10,757 nt of DNA from Eudoraea sp. (GCA_013042125.1 JABDQS010000333.1:1-10757), one strand, 5' to 3'; counted from the stretch's first letter, positions 1-6,035 are shown. The notes: generated by a model not told the origin, from the sequence alone. A program made the numbers and translations.

Positions 1-968
1 CTTTAGGAGGTTCAGGGCTGGGCTATCACGAATACATCGCTATCATTGAAGAAATCTCTAAAGTAGATCCTTCAATTGGTCTATCTATTGCGGCTCATAA
101 TTCGCTTTGCACCAATCATATTTTGTCATTCGGAAATGTAGATCAAAAAGACAGGTGGATCCCAAAATTGGCGAGCGGTGAATGGATCGGAGCCTGGGGA
201 CTCACAGAGCATGGTACCGGCTCGGATGCGGGAGGCATGAGCACTACGGCAGTGCGTGAAGGTGATAATTGGATCCTTAACGGAACTAAAAACTTTATTA
301 CCCACGGCATAAGTGGAGACATCGCAGTGGTGATTGCCCGTACAGGTGAAAAAGGCGATAGTCATGGAATGACAGCCTTTGTAATTGAAAAAGGAACAAA
401 AGGGTTTACCAGCGGGAAGAAAGAAGATAAATTGGGGATGCGCGCCAGTGAGACGGCAGAATTGGTGTTCGACAATTGTAAAATTCCGGACGAGCAGAGA
501 CTAGGTGAAGTTGGCGATGGATTTATCCAGTCGATGAAAATTTTAGACGGAGGACGTATATCTATCGGTGCATTATCGCTTGGTATATCAAAAGGAGCTT
601 ACGAGGCCGCTTTAAAGTATTCCAAGGAGCGTGAACAATTTGGAAGACCTATTAGCTCATTTCAGGGAATTTCTTTTAAACTAGCCGACATGGCTACTGA
701 AATAGAAGCCTCGGAATTGTTATTACACAAGGCTGCTTTCTTGAAAAATGAAGGAAGGCCCATGACCAAGTGGAGTGCCATGTCTAAAATGTATGCCTCA
801 GAAGTATGCGTAAAAGTTGCCAATGAAGCCGTTCAAATTCATGGTGGATATGGTTATACCAAGATCTACCCGGTAGAAAAATTCTACAGAGATTCCAAGC
901 TTTGCACTATCGGAGAAGGGACCACGGAGATACAAAAAGTGGTGATCGCTAAGAATATTTTAAAATAA
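1..968 (+). CDS. Acyl-CoA dehydrogenase, C-terminal part (5' end outside window)
   Basis: FAD-dependent flavoenzyme that introduces the alpha-beta double bond in acyl-CoA thioesters during fatty-acid or branched-chain amino-acid breakdown and passes electrons to electron transfer flavoprotein. The frame is open from base 3, so the gene begins upstream; about 321 residues are visible against roughly 380 for the family. Family signature 1 (LTEHGTGSD, bases 201-227) and signature 2 (QIHGGYGY, around base 834) are present. The EGT motif near the end (Glu codon at 915-917) matches the catalytic base of the short/medium-chain and butyryl-CoA branch, so I favour a short-chain or branched-chain acyl-CoA dehydrogenase, but exact substrate cannot be read from sequence. 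An internal TTG at 123 is not the start, because conserved sequence continues before it. No terminator is seen after the TAA; the rpsU promoter begins two bases later. Confidence 0.93.
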   Translation, partial: LGGSGLGYHEYIAIIEEISKVDPSIGLSIAAHNSLCTNHILSFGNVDQKDRWIPKLASGEWIGAWGLTEHGTGSDAGGMSTTAVREGDNWILNGTKNFITHGISGDIAVVIARTGEKGDSHGMTAFVIEKGTKGFTSGKKEDKLGMRASETAELVFDNCKIPDEQRLGEVGDGFIQSMKILDGGRISIGALSLGISKGAYEAALKYSKEREQFGRPISSFQGISFKLADMATEIEASELLLHKAAFLKNEGRPMTKWSAMSKMYASEVCVKVANEAVQIHGGYGYTKIYPVEKFYRDSKLCTIGEGTTEIQKVVIAKNILK

Positions 969-969
969 G

Positions 970-1002
970 TTTGTCTCTATTCATTAATTCCTTTTATATT
1001 TG
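970..1002 (+). promoter_or_regulatory. Bacteroidota-type promoter of rpsU
   Basis: TTTG at 970-973 (-33 element) and TATATTTG at 995-1002 (-7 element, fits TAnnTTTG), 21 bases apart. The start of transcription should lie around 1008, giving a leader of about 30 bases before the rpsU ATG. The assignment rests on the known Bacteroidota sigma factor consensus; no experimental start is available. Confidence 0.75.
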
Positions 1003-1019
1003 CAATCCCTAATCACTAA

Positions 1020-1030
1020 AGAAAGGAGGT
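1020..1030 (+). promoter_or_regulatory. Very strong Shine-Dalgarno sequence of rpsU
   Basis: AGAAAGGAGGT is complementary over 11 bases to the usual bacterial 16S rRNA 3' end (ACCUCCUUUCU), with 8 bases before the ATG at 1039. No other complete gene in this window has a comparable site: tuf, rplK, rplL and rpoB are preceded by A/T-rich sequence. The short leader contains no CCTCC or CCTTT that could hide the site. Confidence 0.9.
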
Positions 1031-1038
1031 TGTAGCCA

Positions 1039-1233
1039 ATGTTAATAATACCAGTAAAAGAAGGAGAAAACATTGATAGAGCGTTAAAACGCTTTAAACG
1101 AAAGTTCGACAGGACAGGTACCATGAGGCAGCTGAGAAAACGTCAGCAGTTCACAAAACCTTCAATAGAGCGAAGACAACAGATCCAGAAAGCCCAATAT
1201 ATTCAGGGCCTTCGCGATCAGGAAGAAATATAG
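1039..1233 (+). CDS. rpsU: 30S ribosomal protein bS21
   Basis: Small, very basic protein of the 30S platform next to the 16S rRNA 3' end. At 64 residues it has the usual length, with the typical IPVKEGE start (residues 4-10) and an Arg/Lys-rich helical body. Tyr54 is present; from work on Flavobacterium johnsoniae ribosomes, bS21 of this class helps to bury the anti-Shine-Dalgarno so that most mRNAs start without it, and Tyr54 contacts it. The start is fixed by the strong Shine-Dalgarno. The gene appears monocistronic: own promoter at 970-1002 and a terminator 21 bases after its stop codon. The combination suggests autoregulation: ribosomes short of bS21 would expose the anti-Shine-Dalgarno and favour this mRNA. 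The identity is secure; the feedback is known from a relative and inferred here. Confidence 0.96.
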   Translation: MLIIPVKEGENIDRALKRFKRKFDRTGTMRQLRKRQQFTKPSIERRQQIQKAQYIQGLRDQEEI

Positions 1234-1254
1234 TACTCAAAAATCACTCAATAG

Positions 1255-1284
1255 AAAAATCTTGCTTCGGCAAGATTTTTTTTT
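1255..1284 (+). terminator. Rho-independent terminator of rpsU
   Basis: An 11-bp stem (1255-1265 with 1270-1280) is closed by a C(UUCG)G tetraloop at 1266-1269 and runs into T at 1276-1284. The flanking A and T runs make it potentially bidirectional. Its last T residues supply the -33 element of the next promoter. Confidence 0.92.
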
Positions 1285-1316
1285 GCCTAGAACTCATCGT
1301 TGCTTTTGTACCTTTG
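1282..1316 (+). promoter_or_regulatory. Promoter of xerC, overlapping the rpsU terminator
   Basis: TTTG at 1282-1285, inside the T-run of the rpsU terminator, and TACCTTTG at 1309-1316 (fits TAnnTTTG), 23 bases apart. The -7 box ends four bases before the xerC ATG, so transcription should start at or within a few bases of that ATG. The -7 box is a perfect fit; the spacer is at the long end. Confidence 0.65.
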
Positions 1317-1320
1317 TAGT

Positions 1321-2211
1321 ATGGCCATTGAAGCTTTTATCTCGTATCTCTCTCACGAAAAGAAATACTCTGCTCATACAGTAAAGGCCTATCAAAAAGA
1401 TCTCAATGACTTTAGCGCTTTCTGCGAAAATGAGTATCAATTGAAAGACATAGACGGGGTTTCCTATCCTATCATCAGAAATTGGATCGTAAACCTGGTA
1501 GATCTTAATATCAGCAACAGAAGTGTGAACAGAAAGGTGACCTCATTGAAATCCTATTACAAATTCCTGATGAAAACAGGAAATTTAAAGGGTAATCCAC
1601 TGGCCAAGCACAAGGCTTTAAAAACAGCCAAAAAAATAGAGATCCCCTTTTCAGAAGCGGAAATGGCAAAGTTGCTTAATGAGCTTCCTTTTGAAAATAG
1701 TTTTGAAGGGGTTAGGGATCGTTTGATCATTGAGCTGTTTTACGCCACCGGGATCCGGAGATCAGAACTAATTAACCTTGGTCTAAAGGATGTTGATCTT
1801 TCCAATCGCACTTTAAAAGTTTTGGGAAAGCGAAATAAAGAACGCATCGTACCCTTATTGGAAAGTACAATCAGGCTTTTTAATGAATATTTTAACCTGC
1901 GCAAAGAGGTGGAGAATGCCGGGTTTTCTGATGCTGTATTTCTGACTTCCAAGGGCAATAAAATATATGAAACTCTTGTTTATAGGATTATTAATGGATA
2001 TTTTAGTAAGGTCTCTTCCAAAGTAAAAAAGAGTCCACATATCCTGAGACACACCTTTGCCACGCATATGCTTAATCAGGGGGCAGATCTGAATTCGGTG
2101 AAGGAATTATTGGGGCATTCAAGTTTGGCATCTACCCAGGTGTATACCCACAATAGCATTGCCGAGCTTAAGAAAGTGCATTCTAAAGCACACCCAAGGA
2201 ACAGAAAGTAA
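1321..2211 (+). CDS. xerC: Tyrosine recombinase XerC/XerD family
   Basis: Site-specific recombinase; chromosomal Xer proteins resolve chromosome dimers at dif near the terminus. 296 residues, the usual Xer length. An N-terminal SAM-like DNA-binding domain (about residues 1-90) precedes the catalytic domain. All catalytic residues are present: Arg146 (GIRRSEL), Lys170 (GKRNKER), His240 and Arg243 (HILRH), His266 (LGHSS) and the nucleophile Tyr275 (QVYTH). The frame opens at a TTG at 1300, but that region holds the promoter, and family homology starts just after the ATG at 1321, which is chosen. No Shine-Dalgarno is present; the mRNA may be leaderless. hpf follows 40 bases later with no promoter between, so they are probably cotranscribed. 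XerC against XerD or another paralogue is not settled; the housekeeping context and canonical length favour a chromosomal Xer over a phage integrase. Confidence 0.9.
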   Translation: MAIEAFISYLSHEKKYSAHTVKAYQKDLNDFSAFCENEYQLKDIDGVSYPIIRNWIVNLVDLNISNRSVNRKVTSLKSYYKFLMKTGNLKGNPLAKHKALKTAKKIEIPFSEAEMAKLLNELPFENSFEGVRDRLIIELFYATGIRRSELINLGLKDVDLSNRTLKVLGKRNKERIVPLLESTIRLFNEYFNLRKEVENAGFSDAVFLTSKGNKIYETLVYRIINGYFSKVSSKVKKSPHILRHTFATHMLNQGADLNSVKELLGHSSLASTQVYTHNSIAELKKVHSKAHPRNRK

Positions 2212-2251
2212 AGATTTATTGATAAGTAATTAAGTGTAACCTAATAAATGT

Positions 2252-2575
2252 ATGTCTATGAAGGTATATACGCAATCTGTAAATTTTAACGCTGATGTAA
2301 AGCTGAAGGAGTTCCTTCAGAAGCGCATAGAGAAACTGGGTCTATATTATGACAAGATCATCAATTCGGAAGTGTATTTAAAAGTTGAAAACACCAGTGT
2401 AAAAGAAAACAAAATAGCCGAGATCAAAGTACATGTTCCCAAAGACACTTTTATAGTAAAAAAACAATGTAAATCCTTTGAGGAAGCAATCGATTCTGCC
2501 TGTAATTCTCTTGAGCGAAAATTGGTACGAAAGAAACAAAAACCAAGGGTTTCACCATCTTTAAAATTTTTGTGA
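2252..2575 (+). CDS. hpf: Short ribosome hibernation promoting factor (HPF/RaiA/YfiA family)
   Basis: Binds the 30S decoding channel where mRNA and tRNA would sit, silencing and protecting ribosomes in stationary phase or starvation. With 107 residues and no C-terminal dimerisation domain it is the short form. The N-terminal pattern (VYTQSVNFNAD) followed by an amphipathic helix (KLKEFLQKRIEKL), then a beta segment and a second helix (FEEAIDSACNSLERKL) with a basic tail, fits the S30EA/HPF fold. An in-frame ATG at 2258 would give 105 residues beginning MKVYTQ, which matches many relatives and may be the real start. No Shine-Dalgarno. It is probably transcribed with xerC and ends at the hairpin at 2613-2639. 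Confidence 0.9.
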   Translation: MSMKVYTQSVNFNADVKLKEFLQKRIEKLGLYYDKIINSEVYLKVENTSVKENKIAEIKVHVPKDTFIVKKQCKSFEEAIDSACNSLERKLVRKKQKPRVSPSLKFL

Positions 2576-2581
2576 AATAGT

Positions 2582-2611
2582 TTTGTTTAAAATAAAAATT
2601 ATCTACATTTG
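2582..2611 (+). promoter_or_regulatory. Promoter of the tRNA-tuf operon
   Basis: TTTG at 2582-2585 and TACATTTG at 2604-2611 with an 18-base spacer, a near-ideal Bacteroidota promoter, starting 6 bases after the hpf stop codon. Transcription is expected to start about 2617-2619, some 43 bases before the first tRNA. It probably drives the four tRNAs and at least tuf. Confidence 0.82.
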
Positions 2612-2612
2612 C

Positions 2613-2639
2613 AGTCCGTTAGAAATAGCGGACTTTTTT
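2613..2639 (+). terminator. Terminator of hpf overlapping the tRNA operon start site
   Basis: AGTCCGTT (2613-2620) pairs with AGCGGACT (2627-2634) around an AGAAAT loop, with one G-U pair, followed by T to 2639. It starts two bases after the -7 box. RNA read through from hpf can fold the whole stem; RNA started at the local promoter would lack most of its 5' arm. Confidence 0.72.
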
Positions 2640-2660
2640 ATGCTTTAAAAAGGCGGTTAA

Positions 2661-2734
2661 GCCGATGTAGCTCAGCTGGCTAGAGCAGCTGATTTGTAAT
2701 CAGCAGGTCGTGGGTTCGAGTCCCTCTATCGGCT
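2661..2734 (+). tRNA. tRNA-Thr (anticodon UGU)
   Basis: Complete cloverleaf: acceptor GCCGATG with TATCGGC (last pair G-U), anticodon stem GCTGA/TCAGC, loop TTTGTAA with anticodon TGT at 2695-2697, and T-loop TTCGAGT. A CCA follows the discriminator at 2735-2737, so the 3' end appears encoded. The T stem has one U-U mismatch (2711 with 2725). Reads ACA and related Thr codons. First gene of the tRNA operon, equivalent in position to E. coli thrU. Confidence 0.96.
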
Positions 2735-2759
2735 CCAAAGTTCACTAAAAAGCATGGAG

Positions 2760-2841
<82 letters not shown>

Positions 2842-2847
2842 CAAGTA

Positions 2848-2895
2848 GTTGCTGAGAGCAGTGCGGAAGGAATTCGACAGCGCTTTAGAAGCAAC
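2848..2895 (+). other. Imperfect hairpin in the Tyr-Gly tRNA spacer
   Basis: GTTGCT (2848-2853) pairs with AGCAAC (2890-2895), and inside it AGTGC pairs with GCGCT (one G-U), around an internal loop. The spacer is 101 bases long and also holds the perfect palindrome GGGACATGTCCC at 2906-2917. A likely role is separation or processing of tRNA precursors, but that is inference; there is no coding sequence here. Confidence 0.4.
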
Positions 2896-2942
2896 AAATA
2901 CGTTCGGGACATGTCCCTGAAATATTGAGAATATCAAAAATT

Positions 2943-3015
2943 GCGGGAGTAGCTCAGTTGGTAGAGCGTCAGCCTTCCAAGCTGAATGTCGCCGGTTCGA
3001 ACCCGGTCTCCCGCT
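2943..3015 (+). tRNA. tRNA-Gly (anticodon UCC)
   Basis: Acceptor GCGGGAG/CTCCCGC is fully paired, anticodon stem TCAGC/GCTGA, loop CTTCCAA with anticodon TCC at 2976-2978, T-loop TTCGAAC. CCA is not encoded. Reads GGA and GGG. Position corresponds to E. coli glyT. Confidence 0.96.
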
Positions 3016-3022
3016 CAGAAGG

Positions 3023-3058
3023 GCGGAATGTCGTCACGCCGTTGGCGTGATTACCCGC
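3023..3058 (+). other. Stable hairpin in the Gly-Thr tRNA spacer
   Basis: A perfect 7-bp GC-rich stem, TCACGCC (3034-3040) with GGCGTGA (3044-3050) and a GTT loop, lies inside an outer GCGG/CCGC pairing (3023-3026 with 3055-3058). The remainder of the 130-base spacer, to 3145, shows no gene. No T-run follows, so it is not a simple terminator; a processing element is the plainest reading. Confidence 0.5.
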
Positions 3059-3145
3059 TAAAAACTTTGAGTAAACGTTTGCCGTTTGGGGTAGGGTTGT
3101 AAGGGTAAGGTCCAAGATCCCTGAACAAGAACAAAACCCAAAATT

Positions 3146-3217
3146 GCCGACGTAGCTCAGGGGTAGAGCGTTTCCTTGGTAAGGAAGAGGTCACGGGTTC
3201 AATTCCCGTCGTTGGCT
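3146..3217 (+). tRNA. tRNA-Thr (anticodon GGU)
   Basis: Acceptor GCCGACG/CGTTGGC (one G-U), anticodon stem TTTCC/GGAAG, loop TTGGTAA with anticodon GGT at 3178-3180, T arm ACGGG-TTCAATT-CCCGT. CCA is not encoded. Reads ACC and ACU. It takes the position of E. coli thrT directly before tuf. Its 3' half is repeated in damaged form at 3259-3308. Confidence 0.96.
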
Positions 3218-3258
3218 CGAAAGATTGAAGTCATTCAATGGGCTTTGAACCTAAAACC

Positions 3259-3308
3259 AGGAAGAGGTCACGGGTTCTCCCGATAGTTATCGGAACCCTT
3301 CGTTGGCT
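3259..3308 (+). pseudogene. Broken copy of the 3' half of tRNA-Thr(GGU)
   Basis: Bases 3259-3277 are identical to 3182-3200 of the functional tRNA-Thr, from the anticodon loop/stem to the T-loop TTC. Then 16 foreign bases intervene (3278-3293), after which AACCCTT leads into CGTTGGCT, identical to the functional 3' acceptor end at 3210-3217. The match continues past the gene (CGAAAGAT against CAAAAGAT), so flanking DNA was copied too. No 5' half is present, so no cloverleaf can form. It lies in the tRNA-Thr to tuf gap. Confidence 0.8.
3278..3293. repeat. Palindromic insert in the tRNA remnant
   Basis: The 16 bases hold CCGATA-GT-TATCGG, a perfect 6-bp inverted repeat, and sit within the T-loop of the remnant, between TTC and AA. 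The flanking GGGTT and AACCC also pair, so the RNA would form an extended hairpin. It looks like a small dispersed palindromic repeat of the REP kind; copies elsewhere in the genome cannot be checked here. Confidence 0.5.
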
Positions 3309-3363
3309 CAAAAGATAGAAACATTTGTACACTAATATAAACTAAGATTAAAAATTCATTAAA

Positions 3364-4551
3364 ATGGCAAAGGAAACTTTTGATCGTTCCAAACCGCACT
3401 TAAATATAGGTACTATTGGACACGTAGATCACGGTAAAACTACATTGACAGCAGCTATTACAACTGTTTTAGCTAACGCAGGCTTATCTGAAATAAGAAG
3501 CTTCGATTCAATTGACAATGCTCCAGAGGAAAAAGAAAGGGGTATTACGATCAACACGTCTCACGTTGAGTACCAAACAGCAAATCGTCACTATGCACAC
3601 GTAGATTGTCCGGGTCACGCGGATTACGTTAAGAACATGGTTACGGGTGCTGCCCAGATGGACGGTGCAATCTTAGTTGTTGCGGCAACAGACGGACCAA
3701 TGCCACAAACTCGTGAGCACATCCTCTTAGGACGTCAGGTTGGAATTCCACGTATTGTTGTTTTCTTGAATAAAGTAGACATGGTGGATGATGAAGAGCT
3801 TTTAGAACTAGTTGAGATGGAAGTAAGAGAATTACTTTCTTTCTACGAGTATGATGGTGATAATGGTCCTGTAATTTCCGGATCTGCCTTAGGAGCACTT
3901 AACGGTGAGCAAAAATGGGTGGATACTGTTATGGAATTGATGGAAGCAGTGGATACCTGGATCGAGTTGCCTAAGCGTGATGTTGATAAGGATTTCTTGA
4001 TGCCGGTAGAAGATGTATTTACAATTACTGGTCGTGGAACTGTAGCTACAGGGCGTATCGAAACTGGTGTTGCAAATACTGGAGATGCTGTAGATATCAT
4101 TGGGATGGGAGCTGAAAAATTAGGTTCTACCGTTACTGGAGTTGAGATGTTCCGAAAAATATTGGACCGTGGTGAAGCAGGAGATAATGTAGGTATCCTT
4201 TTAAGAGGTATTGAAAAGACGGATATTAAAAGAGGAATGGTTATTTGTAAACCAGGTTCTGTAACACCTCACGCCAAGTTTGAAGCTGAGGTCTATATCC
4301 TTAAGAAAGAAGAAGGTGGTAGACATACGCCATTCCACAATAACTATCGTCCTCAGTTCTACGTAAGAACAACAGACGTAACAGGAACAATTAATCTCCC
4401 TTCTGGTGTTGAAATGGTAATGCCTGGTGATAACCTTACCATTACTGTAGATTTGCTTCAGCCTATAGCCTTGAGCTTAGGTCTTCGTTTTGCTATCCGT
4501 GAAGGTGGTAGAACTGTAGGAGCAGGTCAGGTTACCAAGATATTAGATTAA
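3364..4551 (+). CDS. tuf: Elongation factor Tu
   Basis: Translational GTPase that carries aminoacyl-tRNA to the ribosomal A site. 395 residues, the normal length. GTPase motifs are intact: G1 GHVDHGKT (19-26), GITIN switch I (60-64), DCPGH (81-85, with His85 as catalytic histidine), NKVD (136-139) and SAL (174-176); domains 2 and 3 follow, ending [10 protein letters not shown]. Start ATG is preceded by A/T-rich sequence and no Shine-Dalgarno. The gene lies downstream of the tRNA cluster and is probably cotranscribed; a weak extra promoter-like AACATTTG at 3320-3327 lacks a good partner. It is followed by a strong hairpin and tRNA-Trp. Confidence 0.99.
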   Translation: MAKETFDRSKPHLNIGTIGHVDHGKTTLTAAITTVLANAGLSEIRSFDSIDNAPEEKERGITINTSHVEYQTANRHYAHVDCPGHADYVKNMVTGAAQMDGAILVVAATDGPMPQTREHILLGRQVGIPRIVVFLNKVDMVDDEELLELVEMEVRELLSFYEYDGDNGPVISGSALGALNGEQKWVDTVMELMEAVDTWIELPKRDVDKDFLMPVEDVFTITGRGTVATGRIETGVANTGDAVDIIGMGAEKLGSTVTGVEMFRKILDRGEAGDNVGILLRGIEKTDIKRGMVICKPGSVTPHAKFEAEVYILKKEEGGRHTPFHNNYRPQFYVRTTDVTGTINLPSGVEMVMPGDNLTITVDLLQPIALSLGLRFAIREGGRTVGAGQVTKILD

Positions 4552-4565
4552 TCACTATAAAGTAA

Positions 4566-4611
4566 GTTACATAAGGGTGTCCCGCTTAGGCGGGATACCT
4601 TTCAATGTAAC
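4566..4611 (+). other. Long hairpin between tuf and tRNA-Trp
   Basis: GTTACAT (4566-4572) pairs with ATGTAAC (4605-4611), and 4573-4585 pairs with 4590-4602 (two G-U pairs) around a TTAG loop: about 20 bp interrupted only by two unpaired bases (4603-4604). No T-run follows and tRNA-Trp begins five bases later, so this looks like an RNase III-type processing site or a tuf 3'-end stabiliser more than a terminator. The structure is plain; its role is inferred. Confidence 0.72.
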
Positions 4612-4616
4612 TAAAT

Positions 4617-4689
4617 ACGGGTGTAGCTCAGTTGGTAGAGCACTGGTCTCCAAAACCAGGTGTCGGGAGTTCGAGCCTCTCCTCCCGTG
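4617..4689 (+). tRNA. tRNA-Trp (anticodon CCA)
   Basis: Anticodon stem CTGGT/ACCAG, loop CTCCAAA with anticodon CCA at 4650-4652, T arm GGGAG-TTCGAGC-CTCTC, discriminator G at 4689 and A1-U72 as is usual for bacterial tRNA-Trp. CCA is not encoded. The acceptor stem ACGGGTG/CTCCCGT has a U-U mismatch at pair 6-67. Position between tuf and secE is common in many bacterial phyla. Confidence 0.95.
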
Positions 4690-4757
4690 CACAAATAAAA
4701 CATAACGGTGAGTTGAGGCAGATAATTAGTTCCTCGACCATCAAATAAGAAAACGGC

Positions 4758-4943
4758 ATGTTTACCTATATAAAAGAATCCATAGAAGAACTCAGACACA
4801 ATGTTACTTTGCCTTCAAGGGCGGAGTCTTCTAATTTAATGGTAATAGTTGCTGTGTTCTCCATCCTTTTTGCTTTGGCAACATGGGGTGTGGATACCGT
4901 GTTTAGCAAACTGATTCAATTGTATTTTAACACCTTAAATTAA
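4758..4943 (+). CDS. secE: Preprotein translocase subunit SecE
   Basis: Essential small subunit of the SecYEG channel in the inner membrane; it clamps the two halves of SecY. 61 residues, the single-span form typical outside the enterobacteria. An amphipathic N-terminal helix (about 3-15, YIKESIEELRHNV) with the family's conserved Glu-Leu region is followed by one hydrophobic segment at about 28-50. The gene sits between tRNA-Trp and nusG, the standard secE place; nusG starts 9 bases after its stop. No Shine-Dalgarno. Confidence 0.95.
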   Translation: MFTYIKESIEELRHNVTLPSRAESSNLMVIVAVFSILFALATWGVDTVFSKLIQLYFNTLN

Positions 4944-4952
4944 GCCCGTTCT

Positions 4953-5504
4953 ATGTCTGAAGTATTGGAGAAAAAATGGTATGTGGTCAGAGCGGTCAGT
5001 GGTCAGGAAAATAAGATCAAGGGCTATATAGAATCTGAGGTAGAAAGAAATGGATATGGTGATTATCTTGAAGAGGTCCTGGTACCTACAGAAAAGGTAG
5101 TACAAATAAGGAACGGAAAAAAAATAAATAAAGAAAGGGTCTATTTCCCCGGTTATATCATGATCAAAGCCAATTTGGGCGGGGAAATGGTACATACAAT
5201 TCGGTCTATTACGAATGTCATTGGATTCCTAGGAGAAACCAAAGGAGGTGATCCCGTACCACTGAGAAAATCAGAGGTGAACAGAATGCTAGGAAAAGTG
5301 GATGAGTTGGCAGTTAATACGGATAACATCGCCATCCCATTTGTTCTTGGTGAAACAGTAAAAGTAATAGACGGACCATTCAACGGTTTCAATGGTACTG
5401 TAGAAAGGATCAACGAGGAAAAGAGAAAACTGGAGGTGATGGTGAAGATTTTCGGAAGAAAAACCCCTCTGGAACTGAGTTATATGCAGGTAGAAAAAGT
5501 TTAA
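4953..5504 (+). CDS. nusG: Transcription termination/antitermination factor NusG
   Basis: Universal elongation factor that binds the RNA polymerase clamp and modulates pausing, Rho action and coupling to the ribosome. 183 residues. The NGN domain (about 8-115) has WYVVRAVSGQE at 9-19 and FPGYIMIKA; the C-terminal KOW domain (about 130-183) has VKVIDGPFNGFNGTV and ends with IFGRKTPLELSY. Phe167 corresponds to E. coli Phe165, which contacts ribosomal protein S10, so coupling appears preserved. Closely follows secE and is probably cotranslated from the same mRNA. Confidence 0.97.
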   Translation: MSEVLEKKWYVVRAVSGQENKIKGYIESEVERNGYGDYLEEVLVPTEKVVQIRNGKKINKERVYFPGYIMIKANLGGEMVHTIRSITNVIGFLGETKGGDPVPLRKSEVNRMLGKVDELAVNTDNIAIPFVLGETVKVIDGPFNGFNGTVERINEEKRKLEVMVKIFGRKTPLELSYMQVEKV

Positions 5505-5528
5505 TATAAGTGTTACATATATAAAAGG

Positions 5529-5565
5529 CTGTGTTGCTTCCAAATTTAAACACGGTTTGAAATTT
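5529..5565 (+). promoter_or_regulatory. Two overlapping hairpins in the nusG-rplK gap
   Basis: CTGTGTT (5529-5535) can pair with AACACGG (5549-5555); alternatively AAATTTAAAC (5542-5551) can pair with 5555-5565 (GTTT, a bulged G, AAATTT) around an ACG loop. They share bases and exclude each other. They lie 12-48 bases before rplK, where L1-binding leaders are found in other bacteria, but I do not recognise the L1 motif. Weak, AT-rich stems. Confidence 0.3.
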
Positions 5566-5576
5566 AATTTTAAACA

Positions 5577-6014
5577 ATGGCAAAAGAAGTAGGTAAAGTA
5601 GTTAAACTACAAGTTAGGGGAGGTGTTGCGAATCCATCGCCACCGGTTGGACCCGCTTTAGGTGCTGCCGGCGTTAACATTATGGAGTTCTGTAAGCAAT
5701 TCAATGCTAGGACACAGGACAAGCAGGGGAAGATCCTGCCCGTAGTTATCACCGTGTATAAGGACAAGTCGTTCGACTTTGTCGTAAAAACACCACCAGC
5801 GGCAGTACAACTTATGGAAGCAGCTAAGATTAAAAAAGGATCTGGCGAACCTAACAGAGTTAAATCAGGGAACGTTACCTGGGACCAAGTAAAAACAATT
5901 GCGGAAGACAAAATGGTAGATCTAAATGCATTTACCGTAGAATCTGCAATGAGCATGGTAGCAGGAACTGCGAGATCTATGGGTCTCAAAGTTGCAGGTA
6001 AAAGACCTTTTTAA
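5577..6014 (+). CDS. rplK: 50S ribosomal protein uL11
   Basis: Base of the stalk in the GTPase-associated centre, binding 23S rRNA; in other bacteria it is the site of thiostrepton action and is needed for RelA activation. 145 residues. The N-terminal domain carries the proline-rich [11 protein letters not shown] (19-29) followed by [12 protein letters not shown], and the C-terminal rRNA-binding domain ends with the conserved GTARSMGL and KRPF tail. First of four ribosomal protein genes; rplA starts 21 bases after the stop. Confidence 0.98.
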   Translation: MAKEVGKVVKLQVRGGVANPSPPVGPALGAAGVNIMEFCKQFNARTQDKQGKILPVVITVYKDKSFDFVVKTPPAAVQLMEAAKIKKGSGEPNRVKSGNVTWDQVKTIAEDKMVDLNAFTVESAMSMVAGTARSMGLKVAGKRPF

Positions 6015-6035
6015 AATCTTATAAAGCATTTTAAT

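Noticed and set aside
2842..3145. A further tRNA or CRISPR array in the tRNA spacers
   Set aside because: No cloverleaf can be drawn and there are no regularly spaced direct repeats.
3320..3327. Possible tuf-specific promoter (AACATTTG)
   Set aside because: One mismatch in the TA of the -7 element and no properly spaced TTTG upstream; left as a remark only.
4611..4799. Minus-strand open frame of 62 codons containing GEARTPDTWFWRPVLYQL
   Set aside because: It is the antisense of tRNA-Trp and the secE start. This peptide is a well-known false gene call arising from tRNA-Trp genes.
5570..5989. Minus-strand open frame of 139 codons opposite rplK
   Set aside because: It lies almost wholly antisense to a certain ribosomal protein gene and shows no recognisable domain; a composition shadow.
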